Shown: positions 1 through 6,287 of the stretch, piece by piece | Position numbering within the stretch: position 1 is the first letter of the stretch | Layout of the letters: the number at the start of each line of letters is the position of its first letter | DNA from: DAIMZM01 sp036733985 | GTDB taxonomy: Bacteria > Bacillota > Dehalobacteriia > UBA4068 | Assembly: GCA_036733985.1 (NCBI GenBank) | Contig: DAIMZM010000082.1 | Span: 1 to 11,369, forward strand | Direction: 5' to 3' | DNA: 11,369 bases | Program-made: the position numbers and the translations under genes | The notes under the pieces: generated by a model | What the model saw: only the letters and a program-made list of their open reading frames with translations | Databases searched by the model: none | Told to the model about the DNA's origin: nothing

Positions 1-87
1 AAAGCAGCTCAGGCCTCGCTTTTTTGGCTCGTTTACTGTTCAGTTCTCAAAGACCCGTGCGCCGTGTTTCATTCAGCGCGCTTGATT
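1..87 (-). other. Probable rRNA operon leader (boxA-like region), partial
   Basis: Read on the minus strand, this is the transcribed leader below the promoter at 88-116. It contains a GTCTTTGAGAACTGAACAG stretch at about 36-54, close to the boxA-type antitermination and processing sequence (TTCTTTGAAAACTGAACA) that precedes or separates rRNA genes in many Bacillota. The window ends before any 16S or 23S sequence, so the rRNA gene itself is inferred. An alternative is a 16S-23S spacer, but the strong promoter directly upstream favours an operon leader. Confidence 0.55.
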
Positions 88-116
88 ATAATAACATTCT
101 CGGCCGGTCTTGTCAA
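88..116 (-). promoter_or_regulatory. Strong sigma-A promoter, probably for an rRNA operon to the left
   Basis: On the minus strand there is a perfect -35 TTGACA (111-116), a 17-bp spacer and a -10 TATTAT (88-93). Upstream, at 122-148, three A-tracts on the transcribed-sense strand form an UP-element-like stretch, and the start region is GC-rich. These are typical traits of stable-RNA promoters. Transcription would run toward position 1 and leave the window after about 80 bases. Assigning it to rRNA rests on the boxA-like leader below it. Confidence 0.65.
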
Positions 117-189
117 CTCTCTTTTTGCATTTTTGCCGAGATTTTTTTGCGAAGTCTTTAAGCTGCAGGTTTGCCCGTAATATAACCGC

Positions 190-262
190 TTTTCCACAGA
201 TTATGCGGTATTTTCCACAAGGGAACCACCCGAACCCCTGTTTAATCCACATTTTGGCCACA
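190..262 (+). repeat. Phased cluster of DnaA-box-like CCACA motifs
   Basis: Two copies of TTTTCCACA (190-198 and 211-219) fit the DnaA box consensus TTWTNCACA exactly. A third site, TAATCCACA (243-251), differs from TTATCCACA at one position, and a fourth, TTGGCCACA (254-262), is more degenerate. All four point the same way, with offsets of 21, 32 and 11 bp, close to whole helical turns. They lie between the CBS-ACT gene terminator and the upstream edge of the rRNA-type promoter. DnaA binding is inferred from the motif only. Confidence 0.45.
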
Positions 263-293
263 ATAAAATGGGACGGGCTGAGCCCGTCCCATT
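263..293 (-). terminator. Rho-independent terminator of the CBS-ACT gene
   Basis: A perfect inverted repeat pairs AATGGGACGGGCT (267-279) with its complement at 281-293. The formal 1-base loop would open to a few bases in RNA. On the minus strand it is followed by TTTTATTG, a U-rich tail. It lies 14 bases past the stop codon of the CBS-ACT gene. Confidence 0.85.
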
Positions 294-307
294 CGGCAAG
301 CGCTGAT

Positions 308-985
308 TCAGGACAGGGGATTAAAAATATCCCGGTACTCGGCGGAGTCAGAGACTTGGAAGCCATGGACTTTCAGGGTTTCGATAATCGGCTTGATATC
401 CGGCGCCTTCATCCGCACCACCATGGTGTAACGCAGCTCATCGCCCTCTTTCGGGAACATGGCGATCTTAGTGATATTCCCATTGAAGCTGCGGATCACC
501 TCGGTGACCTCGGCGATCTGGCCCGGTTTCTCGCCGATCTCCACGGTAATACGGGCGCCGGAGCTGCGCACGCCCATCAGATCGATGAAGGCGTCGAAAA
601 TATCATTTTCCGTGCAGATGCCCACCAGTTTGCCATCGCTATTCAGCACAGGCAGCGCGCCGATCTTATAAGCGCGCATCATCAGGGCAGCCTCTTCAAT
701 GCAGGCCCCCTCCTCAATGGTAATAACCTTCTGCTTTTCCGGCAGCGCATCCTTGACCTTGATGGTGCTGAAGAGGTAGGTTGCCTCATGCTGCTCCAGG
801 GTGCTGATTTTGGAGGGCATGGCGCGCATGATATCGGTGTAGCTGAGCAGGCCGATCAGTTCATTGTTTTCCATGACAGGCATATGGCGGATTTTATTGT
901 CATGCATGATTTTAGCCGCCGTGTCGATGGATTCGTACTTGCCGATGGTGATTGGAAAACTTGACATTCTGGTCTTAACGAGCAT
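308..985 (-). CDS. CBS-CBS-ACT domain protein (AcuB-like)
   Basis: This is a predicted cytosolic ligand-sensing protein of 225 residues with no signal peptide or membrane segment. Two CBS domains lie at about residues 7-57 (ending IGLLSYTDIMRA) and 77-133 (ending VGICTENDIFDAF); such pairs usually form a Bateman module that binds AMP, ATP or related nucleotides. An ACT domain at about 144-211 starts with ITVEIGEKPGQIAEV, the usual amino-acid-binding fold. This order matches the AcuB-type family, known from acetoin utilization in Bacillus. No catalytic domain is attached, so it probably acts on a partner. The ATG start has a GAGGAGGTT Shine-Dalgarno at 991-999. It has its own promoter and terminator and lies downstream of PFOR in the same orientation, but is separated from it by a terminator. 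The ligand and partner cannot be read from sequence. Confidence 0.85.
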   Translation of the reverse strand: MLVKTRMSSFPITIGKYESIDTAAKIMHDNKIRHMPVMENNELIGLLSYTDIMRAMPSKISTLEQHEATYLFSTIKVKDALPEKQKVITIEEGACIEEAALMMRAYKIGALPVLNSDGKLVGICTENDIFDAFIDLMGVRSSGARITVEIGEKPGQIAEVTEVIRSFNGNITKIAMFPKEGDELRYTMVVRMKAPDIKPIIETLKVHGFQVSDSAEYRDIFNPLS

Positions 986-1045
986 ATTACAACCTCCTCA
1001 ATATGTTCTTTGTCTTAAACTGCCAAGCTGTTTGTACATAAAATT

Positions 1046-1075
1046 ATTATATACGGAAAACAGCTGTCTTGTAAA
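1046..1075 (-). promoter_or_regulatory. Sigma-A promoter of the CBS-ACT gene
   Basis: On the minus strand a -35 TTTACA (1070-1075), an 18-bp spacer and a perfect -10 TATAAT (1046-1051) lie about 60 bases before the start codon at 985. The surrounding 1000-1110 stretch is markedly AT-rich compared with the coding sequence. It lets the gene be expressed independently of PFOR. Confidence 0.75.
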
Positions 1076-1147
1076 TAGTTCCATAAAAATTATCTTTATC
1101 ATATAGGTGAATATAGGTGAAAAAGCAGCCTCCCGCTCTCGGAGGGG

Positions 1148-1177
1148 AAAAAAGAGGGCCCGCTCAAAAGCGGGCCC
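1148..1177 (-). terminator. Rho-independent terminator of PFOR
   Basis: On the minus strand a 9-bp GC-rich stem (GGGCCCGCT, 1169-1177, pairing with 1156-1164) closes a 4-base loop and is followed by TCTTTTTT. It lies 18 bases beyond the PFOR stop codon. The stem-base-plus-tail GCCCTCTTTTTT is shared with the terminator at 9601-9630. Confidence 0.9.
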
Positions 1178-1195
1178 CAAGGGCTTGGTTCAGTT

Positions 1196-4100
1196 TTATT
1201 TTCCAGCCAGGCGCCGGTAGGATGCATAGCGTTCTTCGGCATCCTTTTGGGTCTTGGCGAACAAGGCTTCCGCCTGGTCGGGGAATTGCCGGGCCAGGGA
1301 ATTGTAGCGGATCTCGCCCAGCAGATAATCATGGAATTTGCCGAAATCCGGTTCCTTGCTGTCCAGCTGGAAGGGGTTCTGGCCCTGATCCTTCAGGCGG
1401 GGATCAAAGCGGTAAAGCTGCCAGTAGCCGCATTCCACCGCGTTCTTCATTTCCGTCATGGCATTGTTCATGCCGGCTTTGACGCCATGGTTGATGCAGG
1501 TGCTGTAAGCGATGATCAGGGAAGGGCCGGGATAAGCCTCCGCCTCCTTGATCGCCTTCAGAGTCTGGTTCATATCCGCGCCCATGGCGATTTGGGCCAC
1601 GTAGACGTAGCCATAGGACATGGCCATCATCCCCAGATCCTTTTTCTTGGTGCGCTTGCCGCTGGCGGCGAATTTGGCAATGGCCGCGGTGGGCGTGGCC
1701 TTGGAGCTTTGACCGCCGGTATTGGAATAGACCTCGGTATCAAAGACGAAGATATTCACATTTTCGCCGGAGGCCAGCACATGATCGAGGCCGCCGTAAC
1801 CGATATCATAAGCCCAGCCGTCGCCGCCAAAGGCCCAGAAGCTCTTTTTGATGAAATGATCCTTCTTTTCCAAGAGGGGGGCGAAAGCCGGGTTCTTGGA
1901 AGCTTCCAGCAGGGGCTGCAGCTTTTCATAAGCCCTTTTACTGGCTTCGCCGTCGTCCTGGACTTCCAGCCATTCTTTCAAGGCCGTGATCAGGGCCTGA
2001 TCCAGCTCCGAGCTGCCTTCGTAATGATGGACCAGGGTTTCCGCAGCCGCTTTCAGCTGGGCCCGCTGCTCTGTTCCGCCCAGGAACATGCCGAAGCCAA
2101 ACTCCGCGCAATCCTCGAACAGGGAATTGCTCCAGGCCGGGCCCCGGCCCTTGTCATTGACGCAGTAAGGCATGGCGGGCACGGCGGCGCCCCAAATAGA
2201 GGAGCAGCCGGTGGCATTGGCGATCATCATCCGGTCGCCGTAGAGCTGGGTCATCAGCTTGGCGTAAGGGGTCTCGCCGCAGCCGGCGCAAGCGCCGGAG
2301 AACTCAAACAGGGGCCGCTTGAACTGGCTGTTTTTTACATTGGTCGGGGCCGGCAAATCACGCTTTTCCGGCAGGGACATGGCGAAATCGAAAAGGGCCG
2401 CTTCCTTTTCCTGGCTGGCAAAAGTCTCCATCTTCAGGGCCTTCTGCTTGGCCGGGCAAACCACCACGCAGGAGCCGCAGCCCTGGCAGTCCATGGGGCT
2501 GACCTGGATGCGGAAGGTCAGGCCGTCGAAATCTTTACCCACCGCCTTTAAAGTGCGGAAACCCTCGGGGGCTTGGGCAGCCTCCTCAGCGTTGACCAAA
2601 ACCGGCCGGATGCTGGCATGGGGGCAGACATAGGAACACTGATTGCACTGGATGCAGTTTTCCGGTATCCATTCCGGCACAAAGGCGGCCACGCCCCGTT
2701 TTTCGTATTTACTGCCGGCGCTGGGGAAAGAGCCGTCTTCCCGGCCCAGGAAAGCGGAAACCGGCAGTTTGTCCCCTTGATTGGCAGCCATGGGCCGCAT
2801 GATTTCCTTGACGAAATCCGGCTCGCCGTTATGCCGGGCCGCTTCCTCCGGCAGGTTTCGCCATTCCTCAGGCACAAAGACCTGGCAAATGCTTTCCATA
2901 CCGGCCTTGACCGCTTCCTTATTCATGTTGACGATTTTCTCGCCCTTTTTGCCGTAAGCATGCTCGATGCTCTCGAACAGGGCCTTCACCGCGGTTTCCT
3001 CAGGAATCACGCCGGTGAGCTTGAAGAAGGCGGCCTGCATCACCATATTGGTGCGGTTGCCCAGGCCCAAGTCCTTGGCAATATCCACGGCGTTAATGAT
3101 ATAGAATTTGGCTTGCTTTTCCGCCAAGGCCCGCTTCATGCTGTTCGGCATTTTTTCCGCCAGCTCGTTTTGGTACATGGTGGTGTTGAGCAGGAAAATC
3201 CCCCCCTGCTTCAAGCCGTCCAGCAAATCATAGGTGTGGATATAGGCCTCGTTGGAGCAGGAAATGAAGTCGGCCTGGTTGATCAGATAGGGGGCCTTGA
3301 TCACCTCTTTGCCAAAGCGGAGATGGGACAGGGTGCGGCCGCCGGATTTCTTGGAATCATAATCAAAGTAAGCCTGGGCGTACAGATCGGTATAAGCGCC
3401 GATGATGTCCACGGCCTGCTTATTCGCGCCGACGGTGCCGTCGGAGCCCAGGCCCCAGAATTTGCACTGGATGGTGCCCTGGGGCAGCGTGTCCAAAACC
3501 TGGCCCCGGGGCAGGGAAGTACCGCTGACGTCATCGTTGATGGCCAGGGTAAAGCCGTTTTTGGGCGTTTCCTGGGCCAGGTTGTCAAAGGCGGCCTTGA
3601 TATCGGCGGGAACCGTGTCCTTGCTGCCCAGGCCGTAGCGGCCGCCGATGATCAGCGGCGCGTCGCCTTCGCCGAAGAAAGCGGACATCACATCCATATA
3701 CAGGGGTTCGGCAGGCGCGCCCGGGGTCTTGACCCGGTCCAGCACGGCGATGCGCCGCACCGTCTGGGGCAGGGCCTTGCGGAAATAATCACGGGCAAAG
3801 GGGCGGTAGAGGTGGACTTTTAAGAGGCCCGCCTTGCGCCCTTCGGCGTTCAGATGATTCACCACTTCCTCAGCGGTATCGCAAACGCTGCCCATAGCGA
3901 TGATCACATCCGTGGCGTCAGGGGCGCCATGATAATTGAACAAATCATAGTGGCGGCCGGTGAGGGCGCTGATCTGCGCCATATAGTCGTGGACGATATC
4001 CGGCACCTTGTCAAAGAAGGGGGAAGCGGCTTCCCGGGCCTGGAAGAAGATATCCGGGTTCTGATTGGTGCCCCGGACCACCGGATGGTCGGAATTCAGG

Positions 4101-4720
4101 GCATTGTCCCGGAACTGCTGCAGGGCTTCGTAATCCAGCATTTTGGCGAAATCGTCATAATCGATGACCTCGATCTTCTGCTGTTCATGGCTGGTGCGGA
4201 AGCCGTCGAAGAAATGGAGGAAGGGGATGCGGGATTTGATGGCGGCCAGATGGGCGATACCGCCTAAATCCATCACTTCCTGCACGCTGTTGGTGGCCAG
4301 CATGGCAAAGCCGGTATTGGCGCAGGCCAGCACATCGCTGTGATCGCCAAAAATATTCAGGGCATGGGTGGCTAAAGAACGGGCCGAAACATGAATGACG
4401 CCGGGCAGAAGTTCGCCGGCGATCTTATACATATTGGGGATCATCAGCAGCAGGCCCTGGGACGCGGTATAGGTGGTGGTGAGGGAACCGGCGGACAGGG
4501 AACCGTGCACCGCGCCGGCAGCGCCGGCCTCAGACTGCATTTCCACCACTTTCACTGTCCGGCCAAAAATATTTTTCAGCCCTTGGGCCGCCCATTCGTC
4601 TGAATTCTCAGCCATGGGAGAGCTGGGCGTGATGGGGAAGATCGCCGCCACCTCGGTAAACGCGTAACTCACATACGCGGCCGCCTTATTACCGTCCATT
4701 GTTTTCATTTTCCTTGACAC
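1196..4720 (-). CDS. nifJ: Pyruvate:ferredoxin (flavodoxin) oxidoreductase, single-chain
   Basis: PFOR oxidatively decarboxylates pyruvate with CoA to acetyl-CoA and CO2 and passes electrons to ferredoxin or flavodoxin; it is a central cytosolic enzyme of anaerobes. The protein is about 1174 residues, a normal length. In order: N-terminal domain with IFPITPSS near residue 28; gamma domain opening near 418 with GLGSDGTVGANK; EKR segment (KYEKRGVA) near 670; two 4Fe-4S motifs, CIQCNQCSYVC (about 690) and CQGCGSCVVVC (about 746); the TPP domain with GACAGCGETP (about 811), ATGCSSIW (about 836) and GDGWAYD (about 965); and CINHG near 1074. CAGC, ATGC and CINHG supply the four ligands of the proximal cluster. 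The start is a GTG at 4720 with AAGGAGG seven bases upstream. An in-frame ATG at 4741 lies upstream of that site and would add seven unlikely residues. The gene is monocistronic, with its own promoter and terminator. It looks intact. Confidence 0.97.
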   Translation of the reverse strand: MSRKMKTMDGNKAAAYVSYAFTEVAAIFPITPSSPMAENSDEWAAQGLKNIFGRTVKVVEMQSEAGAAGAVHGSLSAGSLTTTYTASQGLLLMIPNMYKIAGELLPGVIHVSARSLATHALNIFGDHSDVLACANTGFAMLATNSVQEVMDLGGIAHLAAIKSRIPFLHFFDGFRTSHEQQKIEVIDYDDFAKMLDYEALQQFRDNALNSDHPVVRGTNQNPDIFFQAREAASPFFDKVPDIVHDYMAQISALTGRHYDLFNYHGAPDATDVIIAMGSVCDTAEEVVNHLNAEGRKAGLLKVHLYRPFARDYFRKALPQTVRRIAVLDRVKTPGAPAEPLYMDVMSAFFGEGDAPLIIGGRYGLGSKDTVPADIKAAFDNLAQETPKNGFTLAINDDVSGTSLPRGQVLDTLPQGTIQCKFWGLGSDGTVGANKQAVDIIGAYTDLYAQAYFDYDSKKSGGRTLSHLRFGKEVIKAPYLINQADFISCSNEAYIHTYDLLDGLKQGGIFLLNTTMYQNELAEKMPNSMKRALAEKQAKFYIINAVDIAKDLGLGNRTNMVMQAAFFKLTGVIPEETAVKALFESIEHAYGKKGEKIVNMNKEAVKAGMESICQVFVPEEWRNLPEEAARHNGEPDFVKEIMRPMAANQGDKLPVSAFLGREDGSFPSAGSKYEKRGVAAFVPEWIPENCIQCNQCSYVCPHASIRPVLVNAEEAAQAPEGFRTLKAVGKDFDGLTFRIQVSPMDCQGCGSCVVVCPAKQKALKMETFASQEKEAALFDFAMSLPEKRDLPAPTNVKNSQFKRPLFEFSGACAGCGETPYAKLMTQLYGDRMMIANATGCSSIWGAAVPAMPYCVNDKGRGPAWSNSLFEDCAEFGFGMFLGGTEQRAQLKAAAETLVHHYEGSSELDQALITALKEWLEVQDDGEASKRAYEKLQPLLEASKNPAFAPLLEKKDHFIKKSFWAFGGDGWAYDIGYGGLDHVLASGENVNIFVFDTEVYSNTGGQSSKATPTAAIAKFAASGKRTKKKDLGMMAMSYGYVYVAQIAMGADMNQTLKAIKEAEAYPGPSLIIAYSTCINHGVKAGMNNAMTEMKNAVECGYWQLYRFDPRLKDQGQNPFQLDSKEPDFGKFHDYLLGEIRYNSLARQFPDQAEALFAKTQKDAEERYASYRRLAGK

Positions 4721-4784
4721 TAAAAAACCTCCTTGTGGCATCGGCAGCTGACCGCCTATGCATCTATATAGAATAAACTTTATC

Positions 4785-4810
4785 TTTATTAGTCAAATCC
4801 AACTATTAAA
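4785..4810. repeat. Imperfect inverted repeat in the PFOR leader
   Basis: TTTATTAGT (4785-4793) and ACTATTAAA (4802-4810) are inverted copies with one mismatch in nine, separated by 8 bases. The repeat lies in the untranslated leader of PFOR, between the promoter at 4838-4866 and the start codon. It could be an operator for a dimeric repressor or a weak RNA stem. It does not match a Rex-type TTGTGA-TCACAA site. Such AT-rich repeats also arise by chance. Confidence 0.35.
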
Positions 4811-4837
4811 ACACTCCGGCCAAACTGGTAGGTTTAC

Positions 4838-4866
4838 ATTATAACGCAATCCTCGTCATTTGTCTA
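4838..4866 (-). promoter_or_regulatory. Sigma-A promoter of PFOR
   Basis: On the minus strand a -35 TAGACA (4861-4866, five of six), a 17-bp spacer and a perfect -10 TATAAT (4838-4843) lie upstream of PFOR. Initiation near 4831 would give an untranslated leader of about 110 bases, which is long for a single metabolic gene. A possible second promoter, TTGACT at 4791-4796, has no good -10 at standard spacing. Confidence 0.75.
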
Positions 4867-4944
4867 TAGGAAATAAGGTTGCGTTTTTCCCGGCTCCCGC
4901 TCATAGAAGCCGGTTTCCGGCCCCATTCCCTTCCGCCTTGGGGT

Positions 4945-4973
4945 TTGACACTTGCAGCCGCTGATGGTAAAAT
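4945..4973 (+). promoter_or_regulatory. Sigma-A promoter of deoC-cdd
   Basis: A perfect -35 TTGACA (4945-4950), a 17-bp spacer and a -10 TAAAAT (4968-4973, five of six) lie about 70 bases before the deoC start codon. It is divergent from the PFOR promoter; the two -35 elements are about 80 bp apart. A 6-bp inverted repeat, CCGGCT/AGCCGG (4890-4895 and 4908-4913), lies between them. No recognisable DeoR-type or CRE operator was seen. Confidence 0.8.
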
Positions 4974-5041
4974 GAATAAACAAAGGACAATCTGCCTTGC
5001 ATCATTTTTAATCGGGCAAAAGCCGGGAGGGACAGGCTGAA

Positions 5042-5686
5042 ATGGATAACGCGGCAATCTTTTCCCATGTGGACCATACCTTGCTCCGGCCGGACGCGGC
5101 CTGGAGCGAGATCAATACCCTGTGCGGCCAGGCAGCCGGCTATGGCGCGGCCTCAGCCTGCCTGCCCCCGGCCTATGTGGCCAGGGCCCGGCAGGCTTAT
5201 CCAAAGCTCCCCATCACCACGGTGGTGGGCTTCCCCCTGGGCTACAGCACCAGCGGGGCCAAGGTTTTCGAGGCCGCCCAGGCCGTGGATCAGGGCGCTA
5301 CGGAGATCGATATGGTGATCAACCTGGGGGATGTGAAAAACCAGGCTTTCCACCGGGTGCTGGCGGAGATTTCCGCTGTGAAAAAGGCTGTTCAGGGCCG
5401 GGTGCTGAAAGTGATCGTGGAAACCGGCTATTTGGAACAGGCGGAGAAAATCCGCCTCTGCCAAATCCTGGAGGCCGGCGGCGCGGATTACCTGAAAACC
5501 GCCACCGGCTTCGGCCCGGGCGGGGCTGATCTGGCGGATGTGGCCCTGTTCCGCAAGCTGCTGCCGCCCCAGATCAAGATCAAGGCAGCCGGGGGCATCC
5601 GCAGCCGGGCTGCCATGCTGGCTTTCCTGGAAGCCGGCGCCGAGCGCATCGGCAGCAGCGCGGCCATGACGGCGCTTTTCTCATGA
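5042..5686 (+). CDS. deoC: Deoxyribose-phosphate aldolase
   Basis: DeoC cleaves 2-deoxyribose 5-phosphate to acetaldehyde and glyceraldehyde 3-phosphate, feeding the sugar of salvaged deoxyribonucleosides into glycolysis. It is a cytosolic class I aldolase of 214 residues, normal for the bacterial family. Visible motifs are HVDHTLLRPD (residues 9-18), EIDMVINLG (88-96, including the catalytic-type Asp90), LKVIVETGYL (122-131), DYLKTATGFGPGG (149-161) with Schiff-base Lys152, IKAAGGIRS (180-188) with the second essential Lys181, and the phosphate-binding AERIGSSAA (200-208). The ATG follows GGGAGG at 5025-5030. The last four bases (ATGA) are shared with the start of cdd, so the two are translationally coupled. 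No thymidine or purine-nucleoside phosphorylase or phosphopentomutase gene accompanies them here. Confidence 0.95.
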   Translation: MDNAAIFSHVDHTLLRPDAAWSEINTLCGQAAGYGAASACLPPAYVARARQAYPKLPITTVVGFPLGYSTSGAKVFEAAQAVDQGATEIDMVINLGDVKNQAFHRVLAEISAVKKAVQGRVLKVIVETGYLEQAEKIRLCQILEAGGADYLKTATGFGPGGADLADVALFRKLLPPQIKIKAAGGIRSRAAMLAFLEAGAERIGSSAAMTALFS

Positions 5687-6117
5687 ACCGGCTGCAACCG
5701 GGGGAAAAGGCCCTGATCGACCAGGCCTTTAGCGTCCGGGCCGGGGCTTACGCCCCTTATTCCGGCATGGCTGTGGGCGCGGCGCTGCTGGCAGCGGATG
5801 GCCGGGTCTTCAGCGGCTGCAATATGGAGAACGCCGCTTATGCCCCTTCCCTTTGCGCGGAGCGGGCCGCTTTTGCCCAGGCCGTCACCGCCGGCTGCCG
5901 GGACTTCCTGGCCCTGGCCATTGCCGGCGGCCCCCAAGGCGCGGCGACCCTGCCGGCCTATTTCTGGCCCTGCGGCGTCTGCCGCCAGGTGATGGCGGAA
6001 TTCTGCGGCCCGGATTTCCGCGTCATTGCGGCCAGAAGCAAAGCTGATTTTCAGATCCGCCTGCTCTCCCAGCTGCTGCCGGAGGCTTTTGGCCCGGCCA
6101 GCCTGACCCATGGTTGA
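5683..6117 (+). CDS. cdd: Cytidine deaminase
   Basis: Cdd hydrolyses cytidine and deoxycytidine to uridine and deoxyuridine in pyrimidine salvage. This is the short homotetrameric type of about 130-150 residues; here it has 144. The zinc site is complete: C58 and the proton-shuttling E60 in CAERAAF, and C97 and C100 in the PCGVCRQVMAEF motif. The substrate-binding segment CNMENAAYAPS precedes the first motif. Its ATG overlaps the deoC stop codon by four bases, so it is expressed from the deoC promoter. The final residues after about 135 are not conserved in any way I recognise. A hairpin about 58 bases past the stop (6175-6204) may terminate this operon. Confidence 0.95.
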   Translation: MNRLQPGEKALIDQAFSVRAGAYAPYSGMAVGAALLAADGRVFSGCNMENAAYAPSLCAERAAFAQAVTAGCRDFLALAIAGGPQGAATLPAYFWPCGVCRQVMAEFCGPDFRVIAARSKADFQIRLLSQLLPEAFGPASLTHG

Positions 6118-6124
6118 TAGAAGC

Positions 6125-6153
6125 TTGATTTTATAATGCTAAAAGGATATAAT
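6125..6153 (+). promoter_or_regulatory. Sigma-A promoter for the BMP lipoprotein gene (or a short leader RNA)
   Basis: A -35 TTGATT (6125-6130, four of six), a 17-bp spacer and a perfect -10 TATAAT (6148-6153) begin just eight bases after the cdd stop codon. Initiation is expected near 6160, only about 15 bases before a terminator-like hairpin. No better promoter was found between the hairpin and the start codon at 6288. Confidence 0.65.
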
Positions 6154-6174
6154 AGACAATCATTGCATGTCCGG

Positions 6175-6208
6175 ATAAAGCAAAGGCATTGGCTTTGGCT
6201 TTATTTTT
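6175..6208 (+). terminator. Terminator-like hairpin in the BMP gene leader
   Basis: ATAAAGC (6175-6181) pairs perfectly with GCTTTAT (6198-6204). After one A-G mismatch an inner 5-bp stem, with one G-U pair, closes the 4-base loop at 6188-6191. TTTT follows at 6205-6208. It could end the deoC-cdd transcript. Because a good promoter lies just upstream (6125-6153), it could also act as an attenuator for the downstream BMP gene. I recognise no known riboswitch class in the leader. Confidence 0.6.
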
Positions 6209-6287
6209 GTTTCAATAGGCCCTGCTTATTCATTGCCGCTCTAAAAGGCCTGGCAAGGGAAATTCCGCAGCGGCCCGGGAGGTTTTT

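Noticed and set aside
73..366. 97-codon minus-strand frame across the left intergenic region
   Set aside because: It starts inside the CBS-ACT gene, reads through its terminator and into the rRNA-type promoter, and shows no family features.
110..964. 284-codon plus-strand frame opposite the CBS-ACT gene
   Set aside because: It is antisense to a well-supported gene, passes through that gene's terminator and the CCACA motif cluster, and has a His/Asp-rich composition typical of a shadow frame.
1247..3823. Two very long plus-strand open frames (1247-2551 and 2573-3823) opposite PFOR
   Set aside because: They lie wholly antisense to a clear PFOR gene. Their translations lack recognisable motifs and have His/Gly/Gln-rich composition, as expected from the mirror of GC-rich codons. 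No promoter or convincing ribosome site was seen.
4765..4796. A second PFOR promoter starting at TTGACT (4791-4796)
   Set aside because: The best -10-like sequence, TATATA, is 20 bp away; at 17-18 bp only poor matches (TTCTAT, TCTATA) occur.
4839..5057. 72-codon minus-strand frame in the region between PFOR and deoC
   Set aside because: It covers the deoC promoter and ribosome site, has no convincing Shine-Dalgarno, and its composition looks non-coding.
6154..6287. A known riboswitch (purine, preQ1 or PyrR type) before the BMP gene
   Set aside because: None of the conserved core sequences of these classes was found; only the terminator-like hairpin and a short 6-bp pairing are visible.
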